This document shows, piece by piece, positions 46,436 through 56,349 of a stretch of DNA of 64,000 bases. Position 1 is the first letter of the stretch; the number at the start of each line of letters is the position of its first letter. The notes beneath the pieces were generated by a model, which worked only from the letters and a program-made list of their open reading frames with translations, ran no database searches and had not been told where the DNA came from. Source of the stretch: Paracoccus aestuariivivens (GTDB taxonomy: Bacteria; Pseudomonadota; Alphaproteobacteria; Rhodobacterales; Rhodobacteraceae); assembly GCF_009711225.1 (NCBI RefSeq), contig NZ_WMIE01000005.1, positions 1 through 64,000 of the forward strand, in the 5' to 3' direction. The translations under genes were made by a program, and so were the position numbers.

Positions 46436-47698
46436 CTAACCGGATTTCCGCAAGCACGCGATGAAGAAGCCATCCATACCGCCGCGTTCCGGCCACAGGT
46501 CGGGACGCAACCGCAATGCGCCCTGATCGGTCAGCCATTCGGGCTCGATCCCGGGGGTCTGCACAGGCTCGACTTTGACATCGGGATGGCGCTGCAGGGC
46601 GGCGGCAAGCTGATCCTCGCCCTCGGCAGGCAAAAGCGAGCAGGTCGCATAGACCAACCGTCCGTTCGGCTTCAACAACCCCAGCGCGTGATCGATCAAC
46701 AGCGCCTGCAGATCGGCCAATCCGGCAATCGCGCCGCCATCGCGGATCAGGGGCAGCTCGGGATGGCGGCGGATCGTGCCCGTAGCCGAACAGGGCGCAT
46801 CCAGCAGAACAGCATCCAGCAGCGCCTCGGGACGCCACTCCAACGCATCGCCCGCAACCAGTGTGGCTCTTAGCCCGCAGCGCTCAAGGTTTTCCGCGAC
46901 ACGGGCCAGCCGTGATTCCGAGATATCCAGCGCGGTGACATCCGCCCCTGCCGCCGCGATCTGCATCGTCTTGCCACCGGGCGCGGCACAAAGATCGGCG
47001 ATCACCTCGTTCGGTTTCGGGTCAAGCACGCGCACCGCAAGGGCTGCCGCAGCGTCCTGCACCCACCAATCGCCGCTGTCATAGCCCTCAAGCGCGCTGA
47101 CCTGCGTTCCGCTAGGCAACCGGTACGACCCCGTCGGCAGCAACTCTCCCGGAGCCGAACCCGTTTTGGCGGTCAGATCCAAGGGCGCGCCGGCCTCATG
47201 TGCGACCTCGATCGCGCGGGCGACATCGCGGCCCCATTGTGCAACCACAGGACCACGCAGCCAATCCGGCAGTTTTTGCGGCGGCAGGGCGGACCATGCA
47301 TCGCCAGCGCTGGCCACCTTGCGCAAAACGGCATTCACCATGCCAGAGGCTGCCTGACCTTTGCCGCCCAGACCCCGGCACAGGGTCACGGCGGCATTGA
47401 CCGCGCCATGCGGAGCCTCGCCCAATGCCAGCATCTCGACGGTTGCAAGCCGCAGGATGCGGCGGATGTCGGGGCGCGGGCGGCGCGCCAGCAGCGGTGC
47501 CAGTAACGCATCCACCCGATCCGACCGTCGCAGCACCTCAAGCGCTAGCCGACGCGCGCGCGCCCTATCCGACGGGCCGAGCCGCTCGATCAGCGTCGCC
47601 GCTTCGTCCAGCGTCGCACCCTCTTCGACCGCCGCCAGCAGCCGCAATGCACCTTGTCGGGCGCTGTCGCCGCCTTGAACCTTGCGCGTCTTGTCCAT
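46436..47698 (-). CDS. rsmB: 16S rRNA (cytosine-C5) methyltransferase RsmB
   Basis: A 420-residue RNA methyltransferase with an N-terminal NusB-like RNA-binding domain (residues about 12-135) and a C-terminal Rossmann domain. The SAM-binding LCAAPGGKTMQIA, the motif IV DAPCSATGTIRRHPE and the catalytic-Cys motif VYATCSLLPAEGED are all present. It modifies C967 in E. coli numbering. It is followed by the heparinase-like gene after 39 bases. Confidence 0.95.
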   Translation of the reverse strand: MDKTRKVQGGDSARQGALRLLAAVEEGATLDEAATLIERLGPSDRARARRLALEVLRRSDRVDALLAPLLARRPRPDIRRILRLATVEMLALGEAPHGAVNAAVTLCRGLGGKGQAASGMVNAVLRKVASAGDAWSALPPQKLPDWLRGPVVAQWGRDVARAIEVAHEAGAPLDLTAKTGSAPGELLPTGSYRLPSGTQVSALEGYDSGDWWVQDAAAALAVRVLDPKPNEVIADLCAAPGGKTMQIAAAGADVTALDISESRLARVAENLERCGLRATLVAGDALEWRPEALLDAVLLDAPCSATGTIRRHPELPLIRDGGAIAGLADLQALLIDHALGLLKPNGRLVYATCSLLPAEGEDQLAAALQRHPDVKVEPVQTPGIEPEWLTDQGALRLRPDLWPERGGMDGFFIACLRKSG

Positions 47699-47753
47699 CT
47701 GCGCCCCCTAAACTAGAATACCCAGCATCTAGCGTGATGCAGGGGAAACCGCC

Positions 47754-47927
47754 ATGACCGACCGCAAGGATCTGCCGCCCGCCGCGCAACGCGCCTTGGC
47801 TGAGGCCGAAGAACGCCGTCGCAACGCCAAGCCGCTTGACCTGCCGGTCGAGTTGGGCGGACGAGACGGACCCGAGCCCATCCGCTACGGCGATTACGAG
47901 AAAAAAGGCATCTGCGTCGACTTCTAG
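47754..47927 (+). CDS. Succinate dehydrogenase assembly factor 4 homologue (DUF1674)
   Basis: A 57-residue protein not found as a long open frame. The C-terminal RYGDYEKKGICVDF preceded by GRDGPEP is the SdhAF4/DUF1674 signature; the factor binds flavinylated SdhA during complex II assembly. A ribosome site AGGGGA lies 7 bases before the ATG. It is divergent from rsmB with a 55-base space. sdh genes are not in the window. Confidence 0.88.
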   Translation: MTDRKDLPPAAQRALAEAEERRRNAKPLDLPVELGGRDGPEPIRYGDYEKKGICVDF

Positions 47928-48051
47928 GACGGGCGGTCGCGGGCAGTTCACGTCTGCTGGCGTTTCCGTGAAGGAAAATCTCGCCACGGTTTACTTGCCA
48001 TTGGGGTTCACGGGCTAGACAGTTCGTAATATCCAACCGCAGGAACGGCAG

Positions 48052-49311
48052 ATGAACTTTGGTCATATGGTGTCGAAATGGGCAGGAGTGCTGCTTGTTT
48101 CGGGATTGGCGTTGACACCCGCATGGGCACAGCAGCGGGGCAATCGCGGCCCGCAAGGCCCGGCTGAAGTCGGCATAATGATCGCGGCCGAAGAAGAAGT
48201 TCCTTATACGATCACGCTTCCCGGTCGCGCCATCGCGTTCCAGCAAACCGCCATTCGCCCACAGGTTGGCGGTGAAATTCTTGAAATCACCTATGATCCC
48301 GGCCATCCGGTCAAGACCGGCGATGTCCTGTTCAAAATCGACCCCGAGACGCTGGCCGCCGCCCTTGCCGCGTCCGAAGCCAATGTCGCCGGTGCCGAAG
48401 CCAGCCTGACACAAGCCCAGAACACGGTGACCCGCTATCGCCGACTTGAGGGCTCGGGCGTGTCGGCGGTGGATCGCGCCAATTCCGAGGTCGCGCTGAA
48501 ACAGGCCGAGGCCGCGCTAAAGGCCGCCGAGGCCGCCCGCGATGCCGCGCAACTGATGCTGGACCGGACCGAGATCACCAGCCCGATCGAAGGGATGGCC
48601 GATGTTGCGGGCGTGTCGGTCGGCGATCTTGTGACCGCCAACCAGTCCGAGATGCTGACCACCGTCACCCAGCTTGACCCGATTTTTGTCGATGTCTCGC
48701 AATCCAGCGCCAGCATCCTGCGCAACCGCGCCAGGTTCAACGCCGGAGAACTGATCCGCAACCGGGAAATCCAGGCCCACCTGACACTGGAAACCGGCGA
48801 TGAATATCTAGGCGCGGGCCGGATCGTCAGCCCCGGCATTCTGGTATCTCCCACGACGGGCACGGTCCCGATCCGGTTACAGTTCGACAATCCCGATCAC
48901 CTGATCCTGCCGGGCCAGTTCCTGCGCGTGCAGCTGACGCTAGGTTCGACCCGCGCCGTACTGGTACCGCAGCGCGCGACCAAACGCGCCTCGGACGGAA
49001 CGCTGACGGCCTATGTCGTACGTGACGGCAAAGCCCAGCAGATCACGCTGAGCGAACAGGGCAGCTATCAGAACAGCTGGATCGTAACACAAGGTGTCAC
49101 CCCCGGCGAGCAGCTCGTGCTGGACGGTCTGGATAACCTGCGCGCCGGAGCCGAGGTGAAAACCGTTCCCGTCCGGATCGACGGTCAGGGCGTCGTTCGA
49201 GAGGTCACGGATGACGGCGAAGCCGCCGCGACCGGTGAAGCCGCAAGCAGCACGCCAGAACAGCCTGAACCTGCCCAACGGCCGGAAAGCCAGCCGACAG
49301 GCAATAACTGA
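48052..49311 (+). CDS. RND efflux periplasmic adaptor subunit
   Basis: A 419-residue membrane fusion protein with a signal peptide ending TPAWA. It has the usual order: beta-barrel strand region, lipoyl half (RPQVGGEILEITYDPGHPVKTGDVLFKID), alpha-hairpin (ASEANVAGAEASLTQAQ to AARDAAQLMLDRTEI), second lipoyl half (SPIEGMADVAGVSVGDLV) and beta-barrel, with an unusual acidic Gln/Pro/Glu-rich C-terminal tail. It links the RND pump to an outer-membrane channel, for which the TolC-like protein in this window is a candidate. It shares its last base with the pump gene. Confidence 0.93.
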   Translation: MNFGHMVSKWAGVLLVSGLALTPAWAQQRGNRGPQGPAEVGIMIAAEEEVPYTITLPGRAIAFQQTAIRPQVGGEILEITYDPGHPVKTGDVLFKIDPETLAAALAASEANVAGAEASLTQAQNTVTRYRRLEGSGVSAVDRANSEVALKQAEAALKAAEAARDAAQLMLDRTEITSPIEGMADVAGVSVGDLVTANQSEMLTTVTQLDPIFVDVSQSSASILRNRARFNAGELIRNREIQAHLTLETGDEYLGAGRIVSPGILVSPTTGTVPIRLQFDNPDHLILPGQFLRVQLTLGSTRAVLVPQRATKRASDGTLTAYVVRDGKAQQITLSEQGSYQNSWIVTQGVTPGEQLVLDGLDNLRAGAEVKTVPVRIDGQGVVREVTDDGEAAATGEAASSTPEQPEPAQRPESQPTGNN

Positions 49312-52300
49312 TGGCACGCTTCTTCATCCACCGCCCCGTCTTCGCATGGGTCCTGGCCATCGTGACCATGCTGATCGGAGCGTGGTCCCTGATGGGTCTG
49401 CCGGTTTCCCAATATCCCGACATTGCCCCCACAACGATCCGCATCACCGCCACCTATTCAGGTGCCACGGCGCGGGCCGTGCAGAACTCGGTCACCACCC
49501 CGATCGAGGATGCGCTGACCGGTCTGGACGGCTTGCTTTATTCCGTTTCGACCTCGTCACAGGGGCGAGCGACGATCACCATGACCTTTGACGACAGCGT
49601 CGATCCGGTCGATGCGCTGAACGAGGTGCAATCAAAGGTCCGCTCGGTCGAAAGCCGCCTGCCCTCGCCAGTGCAGCGCGAGGGGGTTTCGGTCTCGCGG
49701 TCGTCATCCTCGATCCTGATGGTCGGCTCGCTAGTATCGACCAAGGGCCAGCATTCCACCATCGAATTGGGCAACCTGCTGGAACAGGTCGTCGAAGGGC
49801 CGGTGAAGCGGACCGAAGGTGTCGGGGGCGTCAATGTCTTCGGCTCGGGCTATGCCATGCGGATCTGGATGGACCCTTTGCGGCTGGCACAGTTCCAGCT
49901 GACGCCGACCGATATCACCTCTGCGGTGGCCGAACAGAACAGCACGGTGTCGGTCGGGGATCTGGGCAGTCAGCCGGTGGTCCCCGGTCAGCAGTTCACC
50001 GCGACGATCACGGCACAAAGCCAGCTGACCTCGGTCGATGATTTCCGCAATATCCTGCTGAAAACAGGCGCGGATGGCGCGGCGGTCCGGCTGGGTGACG
50101 TGGCCGAGATCGAGATCGGCCAAACCTCTTATGGCCGCGATTCCCGATTCAACGGCATGAACGCTTCGGGCTTTGCGGTGAACCTTGCCACGGGCGCGAA
50201 TGCGGTCGAGACGGCGGAAGGCGTTCGCGACACGCTGGAGCAACTGAAAAACGCCCTGCCCGACGGGGTCGAGATCCATATCGCCTATGACACCGCGCCA
50301 TTTGTCGAACTGTCGATCGAGAAAGTCTACCACACACTGATCGAAGCCATCGTCCTGGTCTTTCTCGTGATCCTGCTGTTCTTGCAGAACTGGCGCGCGA
50401 CACTGATCCCGATCATCGCGATTCCGGTCGTGTTGCTGGGCACGTTCGGAATGCTGGCGGCGCTGGGATATTCGGTCAACACACTGACCATGTTCGCCAT
50501 GGTCCTTGCCATCGGCCTGCTGGTCGATGACGCCATTGTCGTCGTCGAAAACGTCGAGCGCGTGATGTCCGAGGAGGGGCTTGGCCCTGTCGAGGCGACC
50601 GAGAAAAGCATGGGACAGATCAGCGGCGCGCTGGTGGGCATCGCGCTAGTGCTGTCGGCGGTGTTCCTTCCCATGGCCTTCATGGCGGGCTCGACCGGCG
50701 TGATCTATCGCCAGTTCTCGGTCACGATCATCACAGCCATGGTGCTGTCGCTTCTGGTCGCGCTGATCCTGACGCCCGCGATGTGCGCCAGCATGCTGCG
50801 CCCCGGCCACGGAGCGCCGCGCTTTGCCCCAGCGCGCTGGTTCAACGCCGGATTCGATCGCGTCACCCGTGGCTATTCCGCGACCGTCCGGCGCACGTTG
50901 CGCAGGCCGTTTCTGGTCATTCTGGTGCTCGCAGGCCTCAGCTATGGCGCGATGGACCTGTTCGGCCGCCTGACCACCACCTTCATCCCGACCGAGGATC
51001 AGGGCGTGCTGCAATCGCGCATCACCCTGACCGAGGGCTCGACTGCGCAGCAGACCGCTGCCGTCGTGCAGGAGATCGAGGAATACATGCTGAACGACGA
51101 GGGCGATGCGGTTGAATCGCTATTCGTCGCCATGGGCTTTGGCTATGCCGGAACGGCCCAGAATCAGGCCACGATCTTTGTGAAGCTGCGCGATTTCGAC
51201 GAACGCGGTGATGCCGATCTGTCAGCCTCGGCTGTGGCGCAGCGGGCCAACAAGCACTTTGCCGGTCATCGCGCCGGACGGATCGTGTTCATGCAGCCCC
51301 CCGCTATTCCGCGACTGGGGAATACCTCGGGCTTTACCTTCTATCTGCTCGATCAATCAGGCGGCGGAATCGAGGCGCTGACGGCAGCGGCAGATCTGCT
51401 CGAACAAAACGCAGCGGGCGATTCCCGCGTCCAGAACACCGAAAGCGGTGGCTCCGAGGACGAGGCGGCGCTGCGCATCGACATCGACCAGCAAAAGGCC
51501 GAAAGCCTTGGCGTGTCGGTTCCGGCGGTGAACTCGATGCTGTCCACGATCTTTGCCGGAGACGAGGTCAACGACTTCGCTCTTGGCTCGCAACTGCGTC
51601 CGGTGATCGTACAGGCCAGCGCGGAAAACCGGATGCAACCCGATGACGTGAACAGCTGGTACGCCCGCAATTCGGATGGCGACATGGTGCCGTTCAATGC
51701 CTTCATGACCGTACGCTGGGAACCGGTCGAGCCGCGGCTGTCCCGCATCGACGGCATCGACGCCATCGCGATCGAGGGCCAGCCGGGCGCGGGTGTCAGT
51801 TCGGGCACGGCGATGGACGCGATGGAGGAACTGGTTGCTTCCCTGCCCGGCGGCTACGGCCTTGCCTGGACCGACCTGTCCTATCAGGAAAGGCAGGCAG
51901 GCAATCAAGCCCCATTCCTGTTCGCCCTTTCGGCGCTGGTCGTGTTCCTGTCGCTGGCCGCGCTTTACGAAAGCTGGTCGATTCCGTTTTCCGTCATGCT
52001 GGCCGTTCCGGTCGGGGTGCTGGGTGCGGTCGTCGCGGCACTGGCCTTCGGGCAGGCGAACGACGTCTATTTCAAGGTCGGGATTCTGACGACCATCGGG
52101 CTTGCCGCCAAGAACGCCATCCTCATCGTCGAATTCGCCCGTGAACTGCAGGATGCGGGACGCTCGGCTGTCGATGCGGCGGTCGAGGCCGCGCGCCAGC
52201 GCCTTCGACCGATCCTGATGACCTCGTTGGCCTTCATTCTGGGGGTCCTGCCGCTTGCCATCGCCAAGGGTGCTGGCGCAGGGGCGCAGAACTCGATCGG

Positions 52301-52424
52301 GATCGGGGTCATGGGCGGGATGATCGCAGCAACCTTTCTCGGAGTCTTCATGGTTCCCGGTTTCTACGTTACTGTCCGCAAGCTGACTGACAGGCGACCC
52401 AAACAGGAGCCGACGCATGAATGA
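49311..52424 (+). CDS. RND family multidrug efflux permease (AcrB/HAE1 type)
   Basis: A 1037-residue inner-membrane pump, the standard AcrB size. The N-terminal [14 protein letters not shown] and [20 protein letters not shown] are typical; the proton-relay aspartate pair lies in [18 protein letters not shown] in the fourth helix. Two large periplasmic loops follow the first and seventh helices. The pump should expel amphiphilic compounds with the adaptor before it. The start overlaps the adaptor stop, and the end overlaps selD by 8 bases. No local TetR regulator is present. Confidence 0.96.
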   Translation: MARFFIHRPVFAWVLAIVTMLIGAWSLMGLPVSQYPDIAPTTIRITATYSGATARAVQNSVTTPIEDALTGLDGLLYSVSTSSQGRATITMTFDDSVDPVDALNEVQSKVRSVESRLPSPVQREGVSVSRSSSSILMVGSLVSTKGQHSTIELGNLLEQVVEGPVKRTEGVGGVNVFGSGYAMRIWMDPLRLAQFQLTPTDITSAVAEQNSTVSVGDLGSQPVVPGQQFTATITAQSQLTSVDDFRNILLKTGADGAAVRLGDVAEIEIGQTSYGRDSRFNGMNASGFAVNLATGANAVETAEGVRDTLEQLKNALPDGVEIHIAYDTAPFVELSIEKVYHTLIEAIVLVFLVILLFLQNWRATLIPIIAIPVVLLGTFGMLAALGYSVNTLTMFAMVLAIGLLVDDAIVVVENVERVMSEEGLGPVEATEKSMGQISGALVGIALVLSAVFLPMAFMAGSTGVIYRQFSVTIITAMVLSLLVALILTPAMCASMLRPGHGAPRFAPARWFNAGFDRVTRGYSATVRRTLRRPFLVILVLAGLSYGAMDLFGRLTTTFIPTEDQGVLQSRITLTEGSTAQQTAAVVQEIEEYMLNDEGDAVESLFVAMGFGYAGTAQNQATIFVKLRDFDERGDADLSASAVAQRANKHFAGHRAGRIVFMQPPAIPRLGNTSGFTFYLLDQSGGGIEALTAAADLLEQNAAGDSRVQNTESGGSEDEAALRIDIDQQKAESLGVSVPAVNSMLSTIFAGDEVNDFALGSQLRPVIVQASAENRMQPDDVNSWYARNSDGDMVPFNAFMTVRWEPVEPRLSRIDGIDAIAIEGQPGAGVSSGTAMDAMEELVASLPGGYGLAWTDLSYQERQAGNQAPFLFALSALVVFLSLAALYESWSIPFSVMLAVPVGVLGAVVAALAFGQANDVYFKVGILTTIGLAAKNAILIVEFARELQDAGRSAVDAAVEAARQRLRPILMTSLAFILGVLPLAIAKGAGAGAQNSIGIGVMGGMIAATFLGVFMVPGFYVTVRKLTDRRPKQEPTHE

Positions 52425-53460
52425 ACATCCCAGATTGACCTCGCTTGCCCATGGAGGAGGCTGTGGCTGCAAGCTGGCCCCCTCGGTCCTGCGCGAATTG
52501 CTGGCCGGTCAACCGGTGGCGCAGGCGTTCCCCCAGCTTCTGGTCGGGACCGAGACCTCGGATGACGCGGCGGTCTGGCAGGTCGATGACAATACCTGCG
52601 TGATCGCGACGACCGATTTCTTCATGCCGATGGTCGACAACCCGCGCGATTTCGGACGGATCGCGGCGACAAATGCAATCTCGGACATCTATGCCATGGG
52701 CGGACGCCCGATCATGGCATTGGCAATCCTTGGCATGCCCGTCGACAAGTTGCCCGCCGATCAGATCCGCCAGATTCTGGAGGGGGGCCGCGAAATCTGC
52801 GCCGAGGCCGGTATTCCCGTCGCCGGCGGTCACTCGATCGACGCACCAGAGCCGATCTATGGTCTGGCCGTGATCGGTCTGTGTCATCCAAGCGAATTGC
52901 GCCGGAACGCCGACGCAAAACCCGGCGATGTGCTGATCCTGACCAAGGGGTTGGGCGTCGGCATCTATTCCGCTGCCATCAAGAAAAACGCGCTGGACGA
53001 AGCGGGACTGGCCGAAATGGTCGCCTCGACGACGACATTGAACCGCGTGGGTAGTGATCTTTCGAAGCGCGCCGATGTGCATGCAATCACCGATGTCACC
53101 GGCTTCGGGATTCTGGGCCACGGGCTGGAGATCGCGCGCGGCGCGGGCCTGCGCCTGCATCTTGACCTTGCCCGCCTGCCCTTGCTGACCCGGGCCGCCG
53201 AACTGGCGCAAGCGGAGTTTTTCACCGGTGCCTCGACCCGAAACTGGGCTGCATACGGGGCAGAGGTGATCTTGCCGCAAGGTCTGGCCGATTGGCAGCG
53301 CAATTTGCTGACCGATCCGCAAACCTCGGGTGGCTTGCTCGTCGCCTGCGCGCCCGAAGCAGCCGCGGACGTCCTGCAGCAGATCCGCTCGGCGGGCTTT
53401 CCGCTGGCAGCAATCGTCGGTAGGGCAGAAGCCGGAAGCGCGGGAATTACAGTCGATTAG
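52417..53460 (+). CDS. selD: Selenide, water dikinase SelD
   Basis: SelD makes selenophosphate from selenide and ATP for selenocysteine or selenouridine synthesis. The 347-residue chain has the active-site loop GGGCGCKL with Cys 16 and Lys 19 (no UGA-coded selenocysteine), then [41 protein letters not shown] and the C-terminal [13 protein letters not shown]. Its start lies inside the pump gene (8-base overlap), giving an unexpected co-translation with an efflux system. selA, selB and selU are not in the window. Confidence 0.95.
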   Translation: MNEHPRLTSLAHGGGCGCKLAPSVLRELLAGQPVAQAFPQLLVGTETSDDAAVWQVDDNTCVIATTDFFMPMVDNPRDFGRIAATNAISDIYAMGGRPIMALAILGMPVDKLPADQIRQILEGGREICAEAGIPVAGGHSIDAPEPIYGLAVIGLCHPSELRRNADAKPGDVLILTKGLGVGIYSAAIKKNALDEAGLAEMVASTTTLNRVGSDLSKRADVHAITDVTGFGILGHGLEIARGAGLRLHLDLARLPLLTRAAELAQAEFFTGASTRNWAAYGAEVILPQGLADWQRNLLTDPQTSGGLLVACAPEAAADVLQQIRSAGFPLAAIVGRAEAGSAGITVD

Positions 53461-53487
53461 GACGTCTCTGCCATGATGCGGCATTCA

Positions 53488-53523
53488 GCCGGACGGAACC
53501 TCTGTCCGGCCCTTGCGTTCCGT
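53488..53523 (+). promoter_or_regulatory. Two mutually exclusive hairpins after selD
   Basis: Stem A pairs GCCGGAC (53488-53494) with GTCCGGC (53504-53510). Stem B pairs ACGGAAC (53493-53499) with GTTCCGT (53517-53523). They share bases, so only one can form at a time. No T-run follows. The next start codon is 25 bases downstream. Confidence 0.35.
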
Positions 53524-53547
53524 CGGACCCATGCAAGGAGTTCGACC

Positions 53548-53913
53548 ATGACGTGCCAACACTTGCCGCATCTGATCGCTGTCGCATTGTTCAGCGCCTC
53601 GATGACCGTGCCGCTGGCAGCACAGACCGCACCTGCCACCCAGCAGACACCCGTGACCGGTCAAACGGCAACCATCGCCAAAAGCGACTGCCCTCCTGCC
53701 GCAGCGCAGGCCGAGCCTGCGACCAAGGACACCGCGACCACCGATGGCACTGCTCCATCCAATTCCGGATCGACAGGCTGGAGCGGCGGAACCGGCGGCT
53801 CGCATATCGGGACCAACCCGCAAGGCGGCTCGCAGCACACCAAGACATGGCATTCCCCGACCGCACGCGGAATAGACCTAAAAGGCCGCCCCGAGCCTGC
53901 GCCGGTCTGCTAG
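53548..53913 (+). CDS. Small secreted protein, unknown
   Basis: A 121-residue protein with a signal peptide (a hydrophobic stretch HLIAVALFSASMTVPLAAQ) and a low-complexity Thr/Ala/Gln-rich middle. The C-terminal part SGGTGGSHIGTNPQG, then KTWHSPTARGIDLKGRP is the only ordered-looking segment, and I recall similar tails in Paracoccus proteins. The start ATG 53548 has AAGGAG upstream; a frame 25 codons longer lacks a signal peptide at its N-terminus. Function unknown. Confidence 0.7.
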   Translation: MTCQHLPHLIAVALFSASMTVPLAAQTAPATQQTPVTGQTATIAKSDCPPAAAQAEPATKDTATTDGTAPSNSGSTGWSGGTGGSHIGTNPQGGSQHTKTWHSPTARGIDLKGRPEPAPVC

Positions 53914-53926
53914 GCGGCTGGCGGTT

Positions 53927-54355
53927 CTACAGGACGCCCTTTTTCAGGATCATGTTGGCGTAAAGCCGGACGTCCTGACATTGCACGATAGCGAAAGCGT
54001 TGCGGGCAAATTCATAAAAACCGAAGCGATCTATGGATTGCAGCGACGATCCGGCACGCTCGATAATCGGGATCGTCTCGGCCACGGCCTCGGGAACGGT
54101 GTCCGGATCATCCACGACCTGCATGGAGGTCGCCGCAGCCGGAACGAAGCTGTCCAAGGGCATCAGATTGGTGATCTGGGTGACTGCTCCCACTAAACGC
54201 AATCCCATTGGCAGCACGCGATCATAGGGCAGGTTGCGCGCCACGCTGACTGCGGGGAAGTTCTGATCGACAATCGCGATGTCGTCGCCGTGCCCCATTT
54301 GCGCCAGAACATATAGCAAATCCGGCGAGATCGACGGGCTGATTCCCTTGAGCAT
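53927..54355 (-). CDS. RbsD/FucU family sugar mutarotase
   Basis: A 142-residue cytoplasmic protein. MLKGISPSISPDLLYVLAQMGHGDDIAIVDQNFPA is the family signature with the catalytic His in MGHGD. RbsD acts on pyranose-furanose ribose and FucU on fucose anomers. It stands alone, without sugar transport genes. The ribosome site GGAGG precedes the start. An 11-base palindrome, TCCAAATTGGA (54378-54388), lies 22 bases upstream and may be an operator. Confidence 0.88.
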   Translation of the reverse strand: MLKGISPSISPDLLYVLAQMGHGDDIAIVDQNFPAVSVARNLPYDRVLPMGLRLVGAVTQITNLMPLDSFVPAAATSMQVVDDPDTVPEAVAETIPIIERAGSSLQSIDRFGFYEFARNAFAIVQCQDVRLYANMILKKGVL

Positions 54356-54429
54356 GATAAACCTCCAAACCGAGTTCTTCCAAATTGGAGGCCAAGAAAC
54401 GCTTCGGCACGCCTCGCGTCAATGGGGCG

Positions 54430-55263
54430 TCAGATCACCTCAAGCGGTTGTGGGGTCAAGGGTGCGGGAAACAGGTCATCAAGTTCGGCCATAACGACTG
54501 GTGTCAGCCCCAACTCCGCCGCGCGCAGATTTTGCTGGGTGTGGATCTGATTTGCGGCCTTGGGGATCGCGATCAGACCGGGGCGGTTCAGCACCCAGGC
54601 CAAGGCAAGCTGCGCCGCAGTCAGGCCAAGTCCGGTGGCAATCCGTCGCAGTTCGGGGTGGCCTGCAAGGCGGCCCTGCTCTACCGGACTATAGGCCATC
54701 ACGGGAATGCCGCGCGCTGCGAGCCAAGGCAGCAGGTCGCATTCCGGTCCCCGACGGGACAGATTGTAAAGGACCTGGTTCGCCGCACAGCGCCAGCCGC
54801 CAGCAACCATCAGTTCCTCCATATCCGTGACCGAGAAATTGCTGACCCCCCAATGACGGATATGACCGGCATCGCGCAACGCCTCCATCGCGGCGACGGT
54901 CTCGGCCAAGGGGACGTCACCGCGCCAGTGCAGCAAGTACAGGTCGATCCGATCAGTTCCCAACCGCCGCAGGCTTGCCTTGCATGCCTTGGGCAGATCC
55001 GCGGCCGAGGCATGCCAAGGATAGGCCTTGCTGACCAGAAACACCTGATCCCGTCGATCTTGGATGGCTTCTGCGACAAGTTCTTCGGCAGCGCCGTCGC
55101 CATACATTTCAGCGGTATCGATCAGGGACATCCCCAGATCGAGCCCCTTTCGAAGTGCCGCAAGTTCGGAGTCCCGCTGCGAGGGCTGCTCGGCCATCTG
55201 CCAAGTGCCCTGCCCCAATGCTGGAACCATCTCACCGTCAGGCAGGTTTGTGCGTGGGATCAT
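54430..55263 (-). CDS. Aldo/keto reductase
   Basis: A 277-residue NADPH-dependent TIM-barrel reductase. The family signature GMSLIDTAEMYGDGAAEELV carries the catalytic Asp and Tyr, the Lys is in VSKAYPWHA, and YLLHW gives the His. The nucleotide site is seen near AIPKAANQIH at the end. It starts at ATG 55263; the frame extends 21 codons further without a ribosome site. It lies between RbsD/FucU and the metallopeptidase gene. Confidence 0.9.
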   Translation of the reverse strand: MIPRTNLPDGEMVPALGQGTWQMAEQPSQRDSELAALRKGLDLGMSLIDTAEMYGDGAAEELVAEAIQDRRDQVFLVSKAYPWHASAADLPKACKASLRRLGTDRIDLYLLHWRGDVPLAETVAAMEALRDAGHIRHWGVSNFSVTDMEELMVAGGWRCAANQVLYNLSRRGPECDLLPWLAARGIPVMAYSPVEQGRLAGHPELRRIATGLGLTAAQLALAWVLNRPGLIAIPKAANQIHTQQNLRAAELGLTPVVMAELDDLFPAPLTPQPLEVI

Positions 55264-55365
55264 TCGGTCATCCTGAAACGGGTGATTGTCTGAATCAAGC
55301 ACGAACGGGACCACCACCACAATCAAAATCCAGCAATTCCACCAAAAAACAACGAGCTAATCAAA

Positions 55366-56349
55366 ATGCAGCGCCTTGATTGCCCCGGTTGCGGACAGCG
55401 TGTCTACTTTCACAACACTCTGTGTTCCTGCGGCATGGCTCTGGTGTTTGATCCGGAACTCGGGGCCTTCGCTGCGAATGCCACACCCTGTACGCGACTA
55501 AGAGATATCGGCTGCAACTGGCGGGCCGAGCAAGACGGTCCGCAATGCCGTTCCTGCGCAATGACCACGACCGTTCCCGATCTGTCTGTCGAGGGCAATC
55601 TGGACCTGTTGGCCCAAAGCGAGGCCGCCAAACGCTGGGTTCTGGCCAACCTTGCAAGGTGGCGCTGGTTCACGAACGCCGATCAGGGCCAAAGGGTCAG
55701 TTTCCAGATGCTGTCGGAACACGCCCGTCACCAAGAGGTCAACGTGACCATGGGCCATGCAGATGGCGTGATCACCATCAACGTGGTCGAGGCCGACGAT
55801 GCCGTTCGGGTCGAACGCCAGCAGGAACTGGGCGAACTCTACCGCTCGATGGTGGGCCATATGCGCCACGAGATCGCGCACTTCCTGTTCGAGCGCCTCG
55901 CCGTCCTTCCGGGATTTCTGGATCAGTTCCGCACCATGTTCGGTGACGAACGCGCCGATTACGCGCAGGCGATCACCGAACATTACGCCAACCCGAAAGA
56001 CAAGGGCGCGACGCATATCAGCAAATACGCCACCATGCATCCGCACGAGGACTGGGCCGAGACCTCGGCCCATATCCTACATCTGGTCGATATGACCGAC
56101 AGCCTGATGGCAACCGGATTGACCGGACCACAAATCCCTCCGCCCGGCTACGATGCCTATGCCGATCCCAATGCCGAGCAATTGCTGACTGTCGCGACCG
56201 CCGTGGCATTGGCCGTGAACGAGATCAACCGCGCCCTCGACAATCCCGACGTCTATCCCTTCGTCCTGACCGAAACGACCCGCGCCAAGCTGGCCTTCGC
56301 GCATCATTGGCTTTCGCAAGGTTCTGCGATGGCGCCCATGGCCGCTTGA
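55366..56349 (+). CDS. Zinc-ribbon putative metallopeptidase (DUF2248)
   Basis: A 327-residue protein with two cysteine pairs at the N-terminus (CPGCG at residues 6-10 and CSCG at 20-23) and another cluster (CRSCA near 61-65), then a metalloprotease core with HEIAH at residues 168-172 and EDWAETSAHILHLVDMTDS as the third-ligand helix. The family is named 'putative zinc-binding metallopeptidase' and has no established substrate. It is not obviously exported. It is divergent from the aldo/keto reductase. Confidence 0.85.
   Translation: MQRLDCPGCGQRVYFHNTLCSCGMALVFDPELGAFAANATPCTRLRDIGCNWRAEQDGPQCRSCAMTTTVPDLSVEGNLDLLAQSEAAKRWVLANLARWRWFTNADQGQRVSFQMLSEHARHQEVNVTMGHADGVITINVVEADDAVRVERQQELGELYRSMVGHMRHEIAHFLFERLAVLPGFLDQFRTMFGDERADYAQAITEHYANPKDKGATHISKYATMHPHEDWAETSAHILHLVDMTDSLMATGLTGPQIPPPGYDAYADPNAEQLLTVATAVALAVNEINRALDNPDVYPFVLTETTRAKLAFAHHWLSQGSAMAPMAA

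Noticed and set aside
52417..53460. Selenocysteine codon in selD
   Set aside because: The active-site loop uses two cysteine codons and no in-frame TGA occurs.
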